Counted from the stretch's first letter, positions 6,471 to 14,759 are shown. The stretch: 26,465 nucleotides of DNA from an uncultured bacterium (GCA_905214875.1 CAJMNR010000047.1:1-26465), one strand, 5' to 3'. The notes: generated by a model not told the origin, from the sequence alone. A program made the numbers and translations.

Positions 6471-7485
6471 ATTGGTCTTTTTGTTGGGACGCAATCGCGC
6501 TATAGATTCGTTTGCTGTCTTCAAAACGGCCGTCTTGTGTGCTGTCCATGACGACTGCAACATAGGTATCATTGCCGAAGATGGCAGCAGAGATCAGACA
6601 GTATCCGGCAGAAGAGGTGCTTCCCGTTTTTAGGCCGATTGCATTTTTTAGATAATATTCGCTTTCAGGATTGAGTAGCTCGTTGGTACTTGTATACGAT
6701 ACGGTTTCCCCGCTTTTTAATGTCTCTGTGACTTCATAGCTTCTAAGAATCTTTTTCAGGTCATCATTGTTTAGACATTCTTTTGCAAATAAGGAAAGGT
6801 CTTTTGCGGTAGTATGTTGTCCGTCCGTATCATAGCCATCAGGAGACGCAAAGTGGGTGGAAGTCGCACCAATAGAAGCCGCTTTTTTGTTCATAGCATC
6901 AATAAAGGTGTTGATTGCTTCGTCTGTTGAGACATACTCCTCTTTTTTAAGCACTTTTCCGGTATGAGAGGCAAGCACGTAGGCAGCATCATTTCCGGAA
7001 GGAAGGAGAAGTGCTTCCATCAGCTGTCGTATGGTAAGCTGCTGGCCTTCACAAAGGTCTGCTTTTGAGGAGTCTTTAGGCACATTATAGATTTCATCCC
7101 CAACGGTTACAAGATCCTCCATGTCACAGGAATCTAATACAGTTAAGGCGGTGGCTAGCTTTGTGGTACTTGCTGGTGCGATTTCTTTTGTAGGAGATTT
7201 CTTAAGTAAGACCGTATTCGTTGTAAGATTTACAACATAAGCGTTATGGGCGCTTAGATTAACAGAAATGGTCTCGGAGTCTGTTGTTGAAGTCGTTTTC
7301 GCTTGTCCGAGGTTTTGTGAATTGGTGGATTTTTGGTAACTATTATCGAAAGTATTTATCAGTAGTGGAAGGACACTGAAGGCTAGGAGTATGAGAAAGG
7401 CAAGTAGATAGGCAAATATACACCACCGAAACCAATGGGAATGTTTTGATTTTTGGTGTACCCTTGTGTTTTTTTGTGGTTTCAT
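6469..7485 (-). CDS. D-alanyl-D-alanine carboxypeptidase (peptidase S11)
   Basis: A 338-aa membrane-anchored low-molecular-weight penicillin-binding protein that trims the terminal D-Ala from peptidoglycan stem peptides outside the cell. A basic, histidine-rich N-terminus precedes one hydrophobic segment (about 21-44), which probably stays as a signal anchor, and then a polar linker. All three active-site motifs are present: SxxK (S106-T-T-K109), SGN (163-165) and KTGS (286-289). The protein ends soon after the transpeptidase fold, so the C-terminal beta domain of PBP5/DacF types is missing. AGGAGG (minus strand, 7495-7500) sets the start. It is a single-gene unit that shares its terminator with the SEC-C gene. 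DacA and DacF labels are both used for such proteins; I leave the symbol open. Confidence 0.9.
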   Translation of the reverse strand: MKPQKNTRVHQKSKHSHWFRWCIFAYLLAFLILLAFSVLPLLINTFDNSYQKSTNSQNLGQAKTTSTTDSETISVNLSAHNAYVVNLTTNTVLLKKSPTKEIAPASTTKLATALTVLDSCDMEDLVTVGDEIYNVPKDSSKADLCEGQQLTIRQLMEALLLPSGNDAAYVLASHTGKVLKKEEYVSTDEAINTFIDAMNKKAASIGATSTHFASPDGYDTDGQHTTAKDLSLFAKECLNNDDLKKILRSYEVTETLKSGETVSYTSTNELLNPESEYYLKNAIGLKTGSTSSAGYCLISAAIFGNDTYVAVVMDSTQDGRFEDSKRIYSAIASQQKDQ

Positions 7486-7793
7486 TAAACAATTCCTCCT
7501 ATATTTGATACATTAAGTATAACGAACCCTAAAGATGAGTGTACCAATTTTTACCGACAGAAATCTTATGATTTTATTAAGAAAATATTGTTAAAATCTT
7601 ACAATTGGATAGGCACGACGAAGTTCCTTTTGGTTAGACAGAAATAGCGTTATTGTAACAAGATAAAGGGTTTATCCAGTGAACGAACTAAGAAAATTGG
7701 TGAAATCTTACAAAGGTTATATCATTTTGATGATAATAATGTAAGAAATGCAGATAAGCAAGAACGAAAATGAAATTTTGGTTGTTAAAGTTG

Positions 7794-7821
7794 TTGTATA
7801 AATGTAAAAATATGGTAATAT
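7794..7821 (+). promoter_or_regulatory. Probable cellulase promoter
   Basis: TTGTAT (7794-7799), a 16-bp spacer, then TAATAT (7816-7821), with TGG directly before the -10 (extended -10). The predicted leader of about 85 nt contains two hairpins. Confidence 0.4.
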
Positions 7822-7841
7822 ATAAGTGTAACATTGTTACA

Positions 7842-7894
7842 GTATCTATAGGGGTGTAGATACAAGAGGATTCTAGTGCGGAAAGCATCTAGAA
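7842..7894 (+). promoter_or_regulatory. Two hairpins in the cellulase leader
   Basis: GTATCTA (7842-7848) pairs with TAGATAC (7857-7863). TTCTAGTG (7871-7878) pairs with CA-T-CTAGAA (7886-7894, one bulge). The second hairpin ends just before the ribosome binding site AGGAGGAGG. There are no Ts after either stem, so they more likely affect mRNA stability or translation than termination. Confidence 0.4.
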
Positions 7895-7912
7895 AAAGGA
7901 GGAGGTTATATT

Positions 7913-10354
7913 ATGCAAAAACACAGGAAACTGTTTGCGGCAATCGTCATTTTGGCTATGCTGTGCACAACAGTCTCGATACGCCAGATAACAACTCCCA
8001 AAGTAGCAAATGCTGCTACAAGCTATATTGATTACAATCAGGAGGAAATCGTGGCTCAGATGGGAGCTGGATGGAACCTTGGTAATCAGTTAGAAGCAGC
8101 ATCCAATGGTTTGGTCGGTGAGACCTATTATGGGAACCCAGTAATTACAGAAGATTTATTGTTAGCGGTAAAAGATGTAGGATTCAAATCCGTTCGTATT
8201 CCTGTTTCGTATCTTAACAAGATCGGATCTGCACCAAACTATACCATCGATTCTACTTGGTTAGACAGAGTCCAAGAAGTCGTTGACATGTGTGTGAATA
8301 ATGGCTTGTATGCGATTATTAATATTCATGGAGATGGTTACAATACGGTTACTGGTGGATGGCTGTTATGTAACGGCTCAGACCAGACGACAATCAAAGC
8401 AAAATACGAAGCAGTTTGGAAACAGATTGCTACAAGATTTGCTGACTATGATGAACATTTAATCTTTGAGTCATTGAATGAGGAGTTTGATAATACTTAT
8501 GGCACTCCAAACCGTACGTATTACAGCAATATCAATGCTTACAATCAGATTTTTGTAGATACAGTAAGAAAAACAGGTGGGAACAATGCAAAGAGATGGC
8601 TATTGATTCCTGGATGGAATACGAATATCGAGTTTACAGCAGGAGATTATGGATTTGAACTTCCTACAGATACTTATTTATCAAAGGAGTGTACAGGAAA
8701 ACGAATAATGATTTCGGTTCACTATTATGATCCATGGGAATTCTGTGGGACAGAAAGTGGAGCAGTAACCCAATGGGGACCAGAAGCAACAGATCGCGGC
8801 AAGATTGCTTCCTGGGGCGATGATACATATATGAAGTCAAAATTGAAACAGATGCATGATGCATTTGTAGTCAATGGATATCCGGTTGTAATTGGCGAAT
8901 ATGGTGCAATCGATAAGACAGCACAAGATTCCTCGAATAATGCATATCGCGAGTATTACTGCGAGACATTATGCAGATATAGCAAAGAGTTAGGATGTAT
9001 TCCAGTATATTGGGACAATGGATATAATGGAAACTATGGATTTGGATTATTTGATCGTTCCAACTATACGGTAACGCAAAAAGGGATTATTAATGCAATC
9101 ATGAGTGTATATGGAGAGAGCTTGTCCAATACATCGACTGCAATCACATTAGATCAGTCTACGATGACTATCTATGTTGGTGATGAGAAGAAGACAATCA
9201 AAGCAACTCTTACACCAGCAGATAGCCAAGATAAGATTACTTGGAATTCAAGCGATGAAACGGTAGCTACCGTAAACTCCAAAGGACAGGTTACAGCAGT
9301 TAGCGTTGGTAAGGCAACAATCAGTGCTACAGCCAATGGTCATACGGCTACTTGTGAAGTAACAGTACCTGAGAATGAATGCATTCGTGCAAAATTATAT
9401 TTGTTTGAGACAAAGAACTGGCAGACGATTACCAGTGATGATTATGTCGATATTTCTAAAAACGGCGGAACATTTGCGTTAAGTCTGAATGCATCCCAAG
9501 TAGAGCTTGGAAGCATTGGTTCTCTTTATATCAAGGATTTGATAAGTACAGAGAATAGTGCAGCTGTTTTTGATTATGCGAAATTAACAGTGGATTCCAT
9601 TGAGGTAAATGGTGTCAAGTTTGGTATGAAGGAAGATACGTTTATCTATGATTGCACAGCAACGGATTCTACTGTAGGAACACTTAAGCCTACGTTTGAT
9701 TTCTCATTTATCAATGTATGGGATTCAACTTATGTTGACAACGTAACGGTTCAAAACTGGAATTACCAGGCATTCTTTAATGGTGTAACATTAGGGGATA
9801 ATAATACGCTTACTGTAAACTTTACCGTATCAGATATTAAGGGCGGTACAGAGGTAACACCAACGGTTTCCCCAACAACGCCAGCAACCGAGACGCCAGC
9901 GACGACAGCACCAGCAACTGAGACGCCAGCGACGACAGCACCAGCAACTGAGGCGCCAGCAACGACAGCACCAGCAACTGAGGCGCCAGCAACGACAGCA
10001 CCAGCAACTGAGACACCGGCAACAACGGCACCAGTTACAGAAGCACCTTCTGGCAGTGAAGTGGAAGCTACTGTTGAAATAACAAGTGATTGGGGACAAG
10101 GAGGCCTTGGAACCATTACAGTTAAGAATACGACAGGAAAATCTCTCGTTGGTGGATGGACGTTTGAGTTTGATATGGATCGTGAGATCGAATCTACATG
10201 GAGTGGCAATCTTGTAAGTTATGATGGAAATCACTATGTAATTACAAATCCTGATTGGAGCACGGATTTTGCTGCAGGTGATTCCTATACGATTAACTTT
10301 AAGGCTGGTACGGGTGCATCGGTTCCTGTAATCAGTAATGCAAAGCTATACTAA
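7913..10354 (+). CDS. Secreted multimodular GH5 endoglucanase with C-terminal CBM
   Basis: An 813-aa extracellular beta-1,4-glucanase. It has a signal peptide (1 to about 34, cleavage near ANA) and a glycoside hydrolase family 5 domain (about 40-398), beginning MGAGWNLGNQLEA, typical of GH5_4-like enzymes. The catalytic acid is E190 in the SLNE motif and the nucleophile is E329 in VVIGEYGA. Next come a bacterial Ig-like (Big_2) domain (about 405-489), a beta-rich module of uncertain family (about 490-645), a Pro/Thr/Ala linker of ten-residue repeats (about 650-715), and a C-terminal carbohydrate-binding module resembling CBM2 (about 717-813, with ITSDWGQGG and NPDWSTDFAAGDS). There is no dockerin or LPXTG motif, so it is probably a free enzyme. 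It is a monocistronic unit between an extended -10 promoter and a strong terminator. Subfamily and substrate range (cellulose, xyloglucan, mixed glucan) need a family search. Confidence 0.93.
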   Translation: MQKHRKLFAAIVILAMLCTTVSIRQITTPKVANAATSYIDYNQEEIVAQMGAGWNLGNQLEAASNGLVGETYYGNPVITEDLLLAVKDVGFKSVRIPVSYLNKIGSAPNYTIDSTWLDRVQEVVDMCVNNGLYAIINIHGDGYNTVTGGWLLCNGSDQTTIKAKYEAVWKQIATRFADYDEHLIFESLNEEFDNTYGTPNRTYYSNINAYNQIFVDTVRKTGGNNAKRWLLIPGWNTNIEFTAGDYGFELPTDTYLSKECTGKRIMISVHYYDPWEFCGTESGAVTQWGPEATDRGKIASWGDDTYMKSKLKQMHDAFVVNGYPVVIGEYGAIDKTAQDSSNNAYREYYCETLCRYSKELGCIPVYWDNGYNGNYGFGLFDRSNYTVTQKGIINAIMSVYGESLSNTSTAITLDQSTMTIYVGDEKKTIKATLTPADSQDKITWNSSDETVATVNSKGQVTAVSVGKATISATANGHTATCEVTVPENECIRAKLYLFETKNWQTITSDDYVDISKNGGTFALSLNASQVELGSIGSLYIKDLISTENSAAVFDYAKLTVDSIEVNGVKFGMKEDTFIYDCTATDSTVGTLKPTFDFSFINVWDSTYVDNVTVQNWNYQAFFNGVTLGDNNTLTVNFTVSDIKGGTEVTPTVSPTTPATETPATTAPATETPATTAPATEAPATTAPATEAPATTAPATETPATTAPVTEAPSGSEVEATVEITSDWGQGGLGTITVKNTTGKSLVGGWTFEFDMDREIESTWSGNLVSYDGNHYVITNPDWSTDFAAGDSYTINFKAGTGASVPVISNAKLY
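9880..10050 (+). repeat. 30-bp tandem repeats encoding the PT-rich linker
   Basis: Five consecutive 30-bp units (starting at 9901, 9931, 9961, 9991 and 10021) plus a partial one before them encode ATTAPATE(T/A)P. The inner copies differ by only one to four bases, so the array can change length by slippage. The last copy is the most diverged. Confidence 0.9.
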
Positions 10355-10382
10355 GAATCTAACAGTATAAACAAATAGTAAG

Positions 10383-10430
10383 AAGCTGTTATCTGGCAGA
10401 AAGGGGGAGCCGGGTAACAGCTTTTTCTTT
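10383..10430 (+). terminator. Cellulase terminator
   Basis: AAGCTGTTA plus TCTGGC (10383-10397) pairs with GCCGGG plus TAACAGCTT (10409-10423), a 15-bp stem with two G-T pairs. A T-rich tail (CTTTTTCTTTCTT) follows. Confidence 0.9.
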
Positions 10431-10524
10431 CTTACGTGGATAAAAACTGTATTCAGATTGCCAATGCATAAAAAGAATCCAGTTCGGAGATTTTATTAGT
10501 AAGATCAATGATAGGAGAACTAGG

Positions 10525-11100
10525 ATGATACCGGATTATTTATCGATGGAAAATGGAAAGCAGAAAGAGTTAATTCTTACGTATTATCTTGCGCCTGTGA
10601 TGCTTCGCATTAAGCCAGCATCGTTGCTTGCATTTTCGAGTATGGAATTAAAAGAATATGAGGACTTGATTCAAGGGATTGGTATTCAAAAAGTGATTTT
10701 AGATGAGTATCATAATAAAAGCTTTGTCCTATTCTATTTGGAGGATATGCTAGAAGACATTCTTAAGAAAAAGGAAAACCGACAGTTCCTTAGACAATTT
10801 GGCTATGTGGATTTTGAGCTAAGTGCGGTGTTCTATCGATTGGAAGTGTGCATGCAGCGGTGCCATCGGCTGAAACAGGGCCGTTTGTTCCCACATGAAA
10901 TCGGCATATTATTAGGGTATCCGTTAGAAGATGTAAAAGGATATATAAAGAATAATGGCCAAGAAGCTTTGGAAAATGGATATTGGAAGGTATATGGGGA
11001 TGTGAACCGTGCAAAGGACATGTTCCTTAAATACGACCAGGCCAAGAAGACAATGCTTCAATACGTCACCACCCATTCATTAGTAGAATTTAATCATTGA
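10525..11100 (+). CDS. DUF3793 family protein
   Basis: A 191-aa cytoplasmic protein matching the DUF3793 pattern of clostridia. An N-terminal part contains LAPVMLRIKPASLLAF. A C-terminal signature, FPHEIGILLGYPLEDVKGYI, is followed by GYWKVYGDVNRAKDMFLKYDQAK. The function of the family is not established; members often occur near iron- or redox-related genes, but nothing here supports that. Start ATG 10525 has AGGAG about 7 bases upstream. It stands alone between the cellulase terminator and a shared terminator with the convergent XRE gene. I see no well-formed promoter in the 95 bases between the cellulase terminator and the ATG. Confidence 0.85.
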   Translation: MIPDYLSMENGKQKELILTYYLAPVMLRIKPASLLAFSSMELKEYEDLIQGIGIQKVILDEYHNKSFVLFYLEDMLEDILKKKENRQFLRQFGYVDFELSAVFYRLEVCMQRCHRLKQGRLFPHEIGILLGYPLEDVKGYIKNNGQEALENGYWKVYGDVNRAKDMFLKYDQAKKTMLQYVTTHSLVEFNH

Positions 11101-11111
11101 AGAAATGTTAA

Positions 11112-11142
11112 AAGCCAGTCCAAGAAAAATGGACTGGCTTCA
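11112..11142. terminator. Terminator between DUF3793 and XRE genes
   Basis: AAGCCAGTCC (11112-11121) and GGACTGGCTT (11131-11140) form a perfect 10-bp stem. It sits between convergent genes. The T-tails are short on both strands (CTTCAT on plus, CTTTTAACATTT on minus), the minus side being better. Confidence 0.7.
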
Positions 11143-11155
11143 TATGTACATGGTG

Positions 11156-11497
11156 CTATTTGTTATTTTGTTGCTTATACAATAGGTAATTTGCATATTC
11201 TTGTAGTTCCTTAGAGCTTTCTTTGGAAAGTTGTTGATACAGATTGAAGAAATCAACAATATCTTTATCTAATACTTCGCCGCCAATTGGAAGATAAGAA
11301 TCGGTCACACCTAATAAATAGTCACATGATACGTCAAAATACTGTGACAGAGCAATGAGTTTTTGAAAGCTTGGCTCATTACGTTGGGATTCATAGTTGG
11401 AGATAGCGGTAGGCTTTAGTTCAAGTATATTGGCCAATTCACTTTGTGTTAAGCGATGTTTTTGGCGCAATTGTTTTAGACGAACACTAAAATCCAT
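11156..11497 (-). CDS. XRE-family transcriptional regulator
   Basis: A 113-aa DNA-binding protein. Residues 6-60 are an HTH_3 (Cro/CI-type) domain: LKQLRQKHRLTQSELANIL, then ELKPTAISNYESQRNEP. VSCDYLLGVTD follows, the usual end of this domain in Firmicutes. The C-terminal 45 residues are helical. The open frame extends upstream to 11542, but ATG 11497 is preferred: AGGAGG lies 7 bases upstream on the minus strand, and the longer form would begin almost at the predicted transcription start. It has a consensus promoter and is divergent from the histidine kinase gene, which it may regulate together with itself. Confidence 0.85.
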   Translation of the reverse strand: MDFSVRLKQLRQKHRLTQSELANILELKPTAISNYESQRNEPSFQKLIALSQYFDVSCDYLLGVTDSYLPIGGEVLDKDIVDFFNLYQQLSKESSKELQEYANYLLYKQQNNK

Positions 11498-11528
11498 AGT
11501 AAACCTCCTAAAAATTTCATATATAGCT

Positions 11529-11558
11529 ATTATATGTCTCAAAAGAACAGTATGTCAA
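11529..11558 (-). promoter_or_regulatory. Consensus sigma-A promoter of the XRE gene
   Basis: Read on the minus strand: TTGACA (11553-11558), an 18-bp spacer, then TATAAT (11529-11534). Both boxes match the consensus perfectly. Confidence 0.85.
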
Positions 11559-11593
11559 TGTTTTCAAACTCAATCTTTCAAATAGCCATACAG

Positions 11594-11622
11594 TTGACAA
11601 AAGAAATAGTTGGAAATAAGAT
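11594..11622 (+). promoter_or_regulatory. Sigma-A promoter of the histidine kinase gene
   Basis: TTGACA (11594-11599), a 17-bp spacer, then TAAGAT (11617-11622). Transcription would start near 11629. That leaves no room for a ribosome binding site before ATG 11637 and supports the start at 11658. Confidence 0.75.
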
Positions 11623-11657
11623 TAATGTAAGAAAAAATGTTTCGTTTAGGAGAAGGC

Positions 11658-13049
11658 ATGAAGAATATTGTAGAAGAATTAAAAATCCAAGCCTATAAGG
11701 ATGTAATACATTGCATGGATGATATCGTTTTATTTTACAATCGAGATGGCAAGATCATAAACTGGAACACGGAAACGGTAAATAAATTGTATTATGATAG
11801 GGATGACTTGATAAACGTGACACTAAAGGAGCTATTTCGCGAAGAAGCCTATCGTTTCTTCTTCTCATCAGAGGAGAAGCGGACCATGAGCCAATTCGAG
11901 ACAGCGGTCTATCGAAATAATGGCACCTGTTTTCGTGCATCGATTAAGTTGAGCCTTCTCGACAATGAATATGCGTATGGCATGTGCATCATCCGTAGCC
12001 TGGAAGAAATACGGGAGTTAGAAGAGAAACTAGAAGCAGCAAAGAAGGAAGTCGAAGAAGCAAAAAGTGCGAAGAACAGCTTTCTTGCCAATGTAACACA
12101 CGAACTTCGGACGCCGTTAAATGGGATGAAGGGAATGGCAAATCTATTGTTAGGTTCTGGACTTACGAAGGAGCAGCATGAGAATGTCACGACGATGATT
12201 GGCTGTTTTGAAACGATGGAACACATAGTAAATGATATTTTAGATTATGCAAAACTGACGGCTGGTAAGATGCAGATCGAGGAACATGGATTTTCATTCC
12301 CAAGCTGGATCAATGGAATCGTAGCGGTACATAAACGATTAATTGAACAAAAGAACTTACGATTTGAGCTAAATGTAGAGGAAAGCATACCTACGCATTT
12401 GATTGGGGATTCCTATCATTTGACACAAGTGGTAAATAACCTCATGAATAATGCAATCAAATTCACTGAGCAGGGGAAAATTGTCCTTGATATTGCCGTG
12501 CAGCAGAGGGAGGCTGAACGAATCAAGCTGTTATTCTCCGTTACGGATACGGGGATTGGCATTTCCCAGGAAAAGAAAAGTGAATTATTCCAAAGCTTCG
12601 TACAAGGAGACCCTTCCATTACGAGAAAGTATGGAGGCACCGGGCTTGGGTTGTCCATATGCAGAGAACTTATTTCGCTTATGGGCGGTGAGATTCAGGC
12701 AGAAAGTGAATATGGGAAAGGGTCGCGGTTTTATTTTACAGTCTGGCTAAAAGAGGAACAAGAGATAGAGAAAGCGCAAGCAGAGGAAGAAGCAATCGTT
12801 CATGAAGTAATTGGAACGAAGACGGTCAAGGAGATGATGGAGCAGCTGAAGTTATGTCTGGAATTTGGAGCATATGAGAAAGCGGAAGAGACGGTCCACC
12901 TAATCAAAGAGGCTAGCAAAGTGGAGGATAAGGAAGCAAGCAAGAAGGCATTTCGACTGGAACTGGCCATCCGAAAACGGAATACCGAGAAGATAAAGGC
13001 ACAGTATTTAGAATTGTTGCAAGCATGCGAACATTCGAGAAAGGAGTAA
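11658..13049 (+). CDS. PAS-containing sensor histidine kinase with HPt-like tail
   Basis: A 463-aa soluble kinase with no membrane segment. A PAS domain (about 10-115: DIVLFYNRDGKIINWN…) is followed by a coiled coil and the H-box NVTHELRTPLNG, with phospho-acceptor H148. The ATPase domain has the N-box (NNLMNNAIKF, about 259-268), G1 (DTGIGI, 297-302) and G2 (GGTGLGL, 326-332). A C-terminal helical region (about 385-463) resembles a histidine phosphotransfer domain: H414 in VHLIKEAS sits where HPt proteins have HxLKG, followed by LELAIRKRN and LQACE-type helices. The match is weak (the Gly is absent). Start 11658 is chosen because of AGGAG five bases upstream and the position of the promoter. 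A response regulator gene follows after 12 bases. Confidence 0.88.
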   Translation: MKNIVEELKIQAYKDVIHCMDDIVLFYNRDGKIINWNTETVNKLYYDRDDLINVTLKELFREEAYRFFFSSEEKRTMSQFETAVYRNNGTCFRASIKLSLLDNEYAYGMCIIRSLEEIRELEEKLEAAKKEVEEAKSAKNSFLANVTHELRTPLNGMKGMANLLLGSGLTKEQHENVTTMIGCFETMEHIVNDILDYAKLTAGKMQIEEHGFSFPSWINGIVAVHKRLIEQKNLRFELNVEESIPTHLIGDSYHLTQVVNNLMNNAIKFTEQGKIVLDIAVQQREAERIKLLFSVTDTGIGISQEKKSELFQSFVQGDPSITRKYGGTGLGLSICRELISLMGGEIQAESEYGKGSRFYFTVWLKEEQEIEKAQAEEEAIVHEVIGTKTVKEMMEQLKLCLEFGAYEKAEETVHLIKEASKVEDKEASKKAFRLELAIRKRNTEKIKAQYLELLQACEHSRKE

Positions 13050-13061
13050 AGAACAGTTATT

Positions 13062-14138
13062 TTGAGGGAAGAGAAGAAAATCAATGTTGTCATTTTGGAC
13101 GACGTAAAGGAAAACTTAGTAGAATTAACAAAGATTGTAGATGGGTTGGGTTATATAGCAAGGCCGGTGATTACGATAAAGCAGGCGGTGTTAGCACTTA
13201 AAAAATGTGAGCCGACCGTTTTGTTATTAGATATTGCAATGCCAGAAATGTCGGGATTTGATTTCTTAAAGAGAATAAAGGCACAGAAGGAATATAGTAA
13301 GATTCCGGTAATCTTTATTTCCGCATATCAGGATAAGGAAACGATTATGGAGGCGTATGCCATAGGGGCAGCAGATTATATTATACGGCCATTTGTTGCA
13401 GAGGAAGTGGCATGTCGGATTAAGAGGCAGGTAATTTCGGTCTCCAAATTAGAACAGAAGGACAAGGAAATCAGTGATTTAAAGCAGCTACTTTCTTATA
13501 AGATGGATCTTCGTAACCAAGATAAGCAAAAGGTAATGCATGCCTTATACTATATAGCGAAAGAGCAAGAACAGGTTCTGGGGAGAATGGAACGTGTGAC
13601 AACCAATGCGGTTGCTCTTGCAAGGGCACTAGGATTTATGCCGGAATATGAAAAGGAAGTATCAGAGGAATTTTTACATAGGCTAGAAGAAGCAGCACCG
13701 TTATATGATTTTGGAATGCTTATGGTAAAGGAAGAGATTCGATTTAAGAAAGGAGCATTGTCGAAAGAAGAGAGAATGGAAGTCAGACAGCATACGACAA
13801 GAGGCCTGGAGCCACTCATCCTTCTATTGCTGGAAGATGAGGAAAATGAATATTTGAATATGGCGGTAGACTTAGGCATGTATCATCATGAGCGTTTTGA
13901 TGGAAACGGTTATCCGTATGGACTATCAGGAAACGACATCCCATTGGTAGCAAGAATTATGGCAATCATATCTGTATTTGATGCGCTTATACATGACACT
14001 TGCTATCGGATGGCATACTCGGAGAGTGAGGCTCTTAAAATCATAAAAGAGGAAGCCGGAAAAGGGTTTGATCCAACGCTAGTGCATGCATTTGAAGTAG
14101 TCTATCAGGCTGATCAACTTGACAAAGGCATAGTATAA
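13062..14138 (+). CDS. Response regulator with degenerate HD-GYP domain
   Basis: A 358-aa partner of the upstream kinase. The receiver domain (5-125) has acidic residues D13/D14, phospho-acceptor D57 (LLLDIAMPEMSG) and S87, but the usual conserved Lys is Arg (R109, IIRPF). A helical linker leads to an HD-GYP-type domain (about 165-350). Its second half is well kept: H244, H275, H276, then DGNGYP at 280-285, then FDAL. The first half is decayed: the HxxRV helix reads MERV, and the HD pair is LYDFGM (Y215, D216) instead of LHDIGK. Cyclic-di-GMP phosphodiesterase activity is therefore doubtful; it may bind ligand or partners instead. The start is uncertain: TTG 13062 is used, with AAGGAG 15 bases away; ATT 13059 is an alternative. 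It is in the same reading frame as the kinase. Confidence 0.85.
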   Translation: MREEKKINVVILDDVKENLVELTKIVDGLGYIARPVITIKQAVLALKKCEPTVLLLDIAMPEMSGFDFLKRIKAQKEYSKIPVIFISAYQDKETIMEAYAIGAADYIIRPFVAEEVACRIKRQVISVSKLEQKDKEISDLKQLLSYKMDLRNQDKQKVMHALYYIAKEQEQVLGRMERVTTNAVALARALGFMPEYEKEVSEEFLHRLEEAAPLYDFGMLMVKEEIRFKKGALSKEERMEVRQHTTRGLEPLILLLLEDEENEYLNMAVDLGMYHHERFDGNGYPYGLSGNDIPLVARIMAIISVFDALIHDTCYRMAYSESEALKIIKEEAGKGFDPTLVHAFEVVYQADQLDKGIV

Positions 14139-14148
14139 GGAGTATAAC
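14119..14148 (+). promoter_or_regulatory. Sigma-A promoter of the Rrf2 gene
   Basis: TTGACA (14119-14124), an 18-bp spacer, then TATAAC (14143-14148). It overlaps the 3' end of the response regulator gene and lies about 50 bases before ATG 14200. Confidence 0.7.
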
Positions 14149-14199
14149 TAAAGGTAATAAAACTTAGCAAGATACTATGAATTGGAAAGGAGCTGCGAT

Positions 14200-14646
14200 A
14201 TGAAAGTCTCTACAAAAGGAAGATATGGACTAAGAGCACTTGTTGATCTGGCAGTGAATTCTACCCAGAACCACGTGTCCTTAGTTAGCATTGCCAATCG
14301 ACAGAAAATCTCATTAAATTATTTGGAACAAGTATTTGCATCACTAAGAAAAGCGAAGATTGTAAAAAGCATTAAAGGTGCACAAGGCGGCTATTGCCTG
14401 GCAAAGCCAGCGAGCCAAATCAAAGTCTCTGAAATTCTTGCAATTTTGGAAGGTGAATTCAACATTGTTGATGATGATTTATTTGACGATGGAGAAATCG
14501 ATCCAGTTCGTCTTGCAGTGAAAACCCTTGTTTGGGATAAGATAAATGAAAATGTCAATAAGTACTTGGTAAGTACAACACTTGAAGATCTTGCAAATGA
14601 ATATGTTCGTTTAAATAGTGAGAGCCCGGACATGTACTATATATAA
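14200..14646 (+). CDS. cymR: Rrf2-family regulator, CymR-like
   Basis: A 148-aa winged-helix repressor. It starts MKVSTKGRYGLRALVDLA, has the helix SLNYLEQVFASLRKA, and the wing GAQGGYCLAKP. The three cysteines that bind the Fe-S cluster in IscR are absent, and the C-terminus (STTLEDLANEY … MYYI) resembles CymR of Bacillus, the regulator of cysteine metabolism, which ends in a similar MFYI. The neighbouring C-S lyase gene fits a role in sulfur amino-acid control, though CymR also needs CysK as partner, which is not in this window. Start 14200 is preferred to ATG 14182 because AAAGGAG (14186-14192) lies 7 bases upstream. The symbol is provisional. Confidence 0.75.
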   Translation: MKVSTKGRYGLRALVDLAVNSTQNHVSLVSIANRQKISLNYLEQVFASLRKAKIVKSIKGAQGGYCLAKPASQIKVSEILAILEGEFNIVDDDLFDDGEIDPVRLAVKTLVWDKINENVNKYLVSTTLEDLANEYVRLNSESPDMYYI

Positions 14647-14694
14647 GAAATAAGAAGGCTGTTACCAAAGGTAAGGGTAATGGTCAGTACATAG

Positions 14695-14730
14695 AAAAAA
14701 CGTATAGCATGTCCTATGCGTTTTTTTCGT
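14695..14730 (+). terminator. Terminator between the Rrf2 and C-S lyase genes
   Basis: AACGTATAG (14699-14707) pairs with CTATGCGTT (14714-14722), with one G-T pair, and an A-run before and seven Ts after. Only about 30 bases and no clear promoter separate it from the next start codon, so it may act as a conditional attenuator. Confidence 0.8.
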
Positions 14731-14759
14731 TTTTAAACTAAAAAAGGAGGACGAAGCAG

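Larger units (their letters stand above)
7486..7912. other. Divergent intergenic region before the cellulase
   Basis: 427 AT-rich bases separate the minus-strand carboxypeptidase gene from the cellulase. I see no gene. The right half carries a probable cellulase promoter (7794-7821) and two leader hairpins (7842-7894). The octamer AAATCTTA recurs three times (near 7562, 7594 and 7704) with no obvious role. Confidence 0.6.

Noticed and set aside
7560..7712. Three AAATCTTA octamers as an operator array or CRISPR-like repeat
   Set aside because: The copies are short, unevenly spaced, AT-rich and not palindromic. Chance occurrence is likely.
9763..10234. Two overlapping minus-strand ORFs of 134-148 codons opposite the cellulase linker
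   Set aside because: They are produced by the repetitive PT-rich linker read backwards. They consist of low-complexity Val/Ala or Cys/Trp/Arg repeats without a ribosome binding site.
14647..14730. T-box leader before the C-S lyase gene
   Set aside because: There is a terminator and a stretch rich in GGTAA/GGTAAT, but no T-box consensus bulge sequence and no Stem I. The available leader of about 110 nt is too short.
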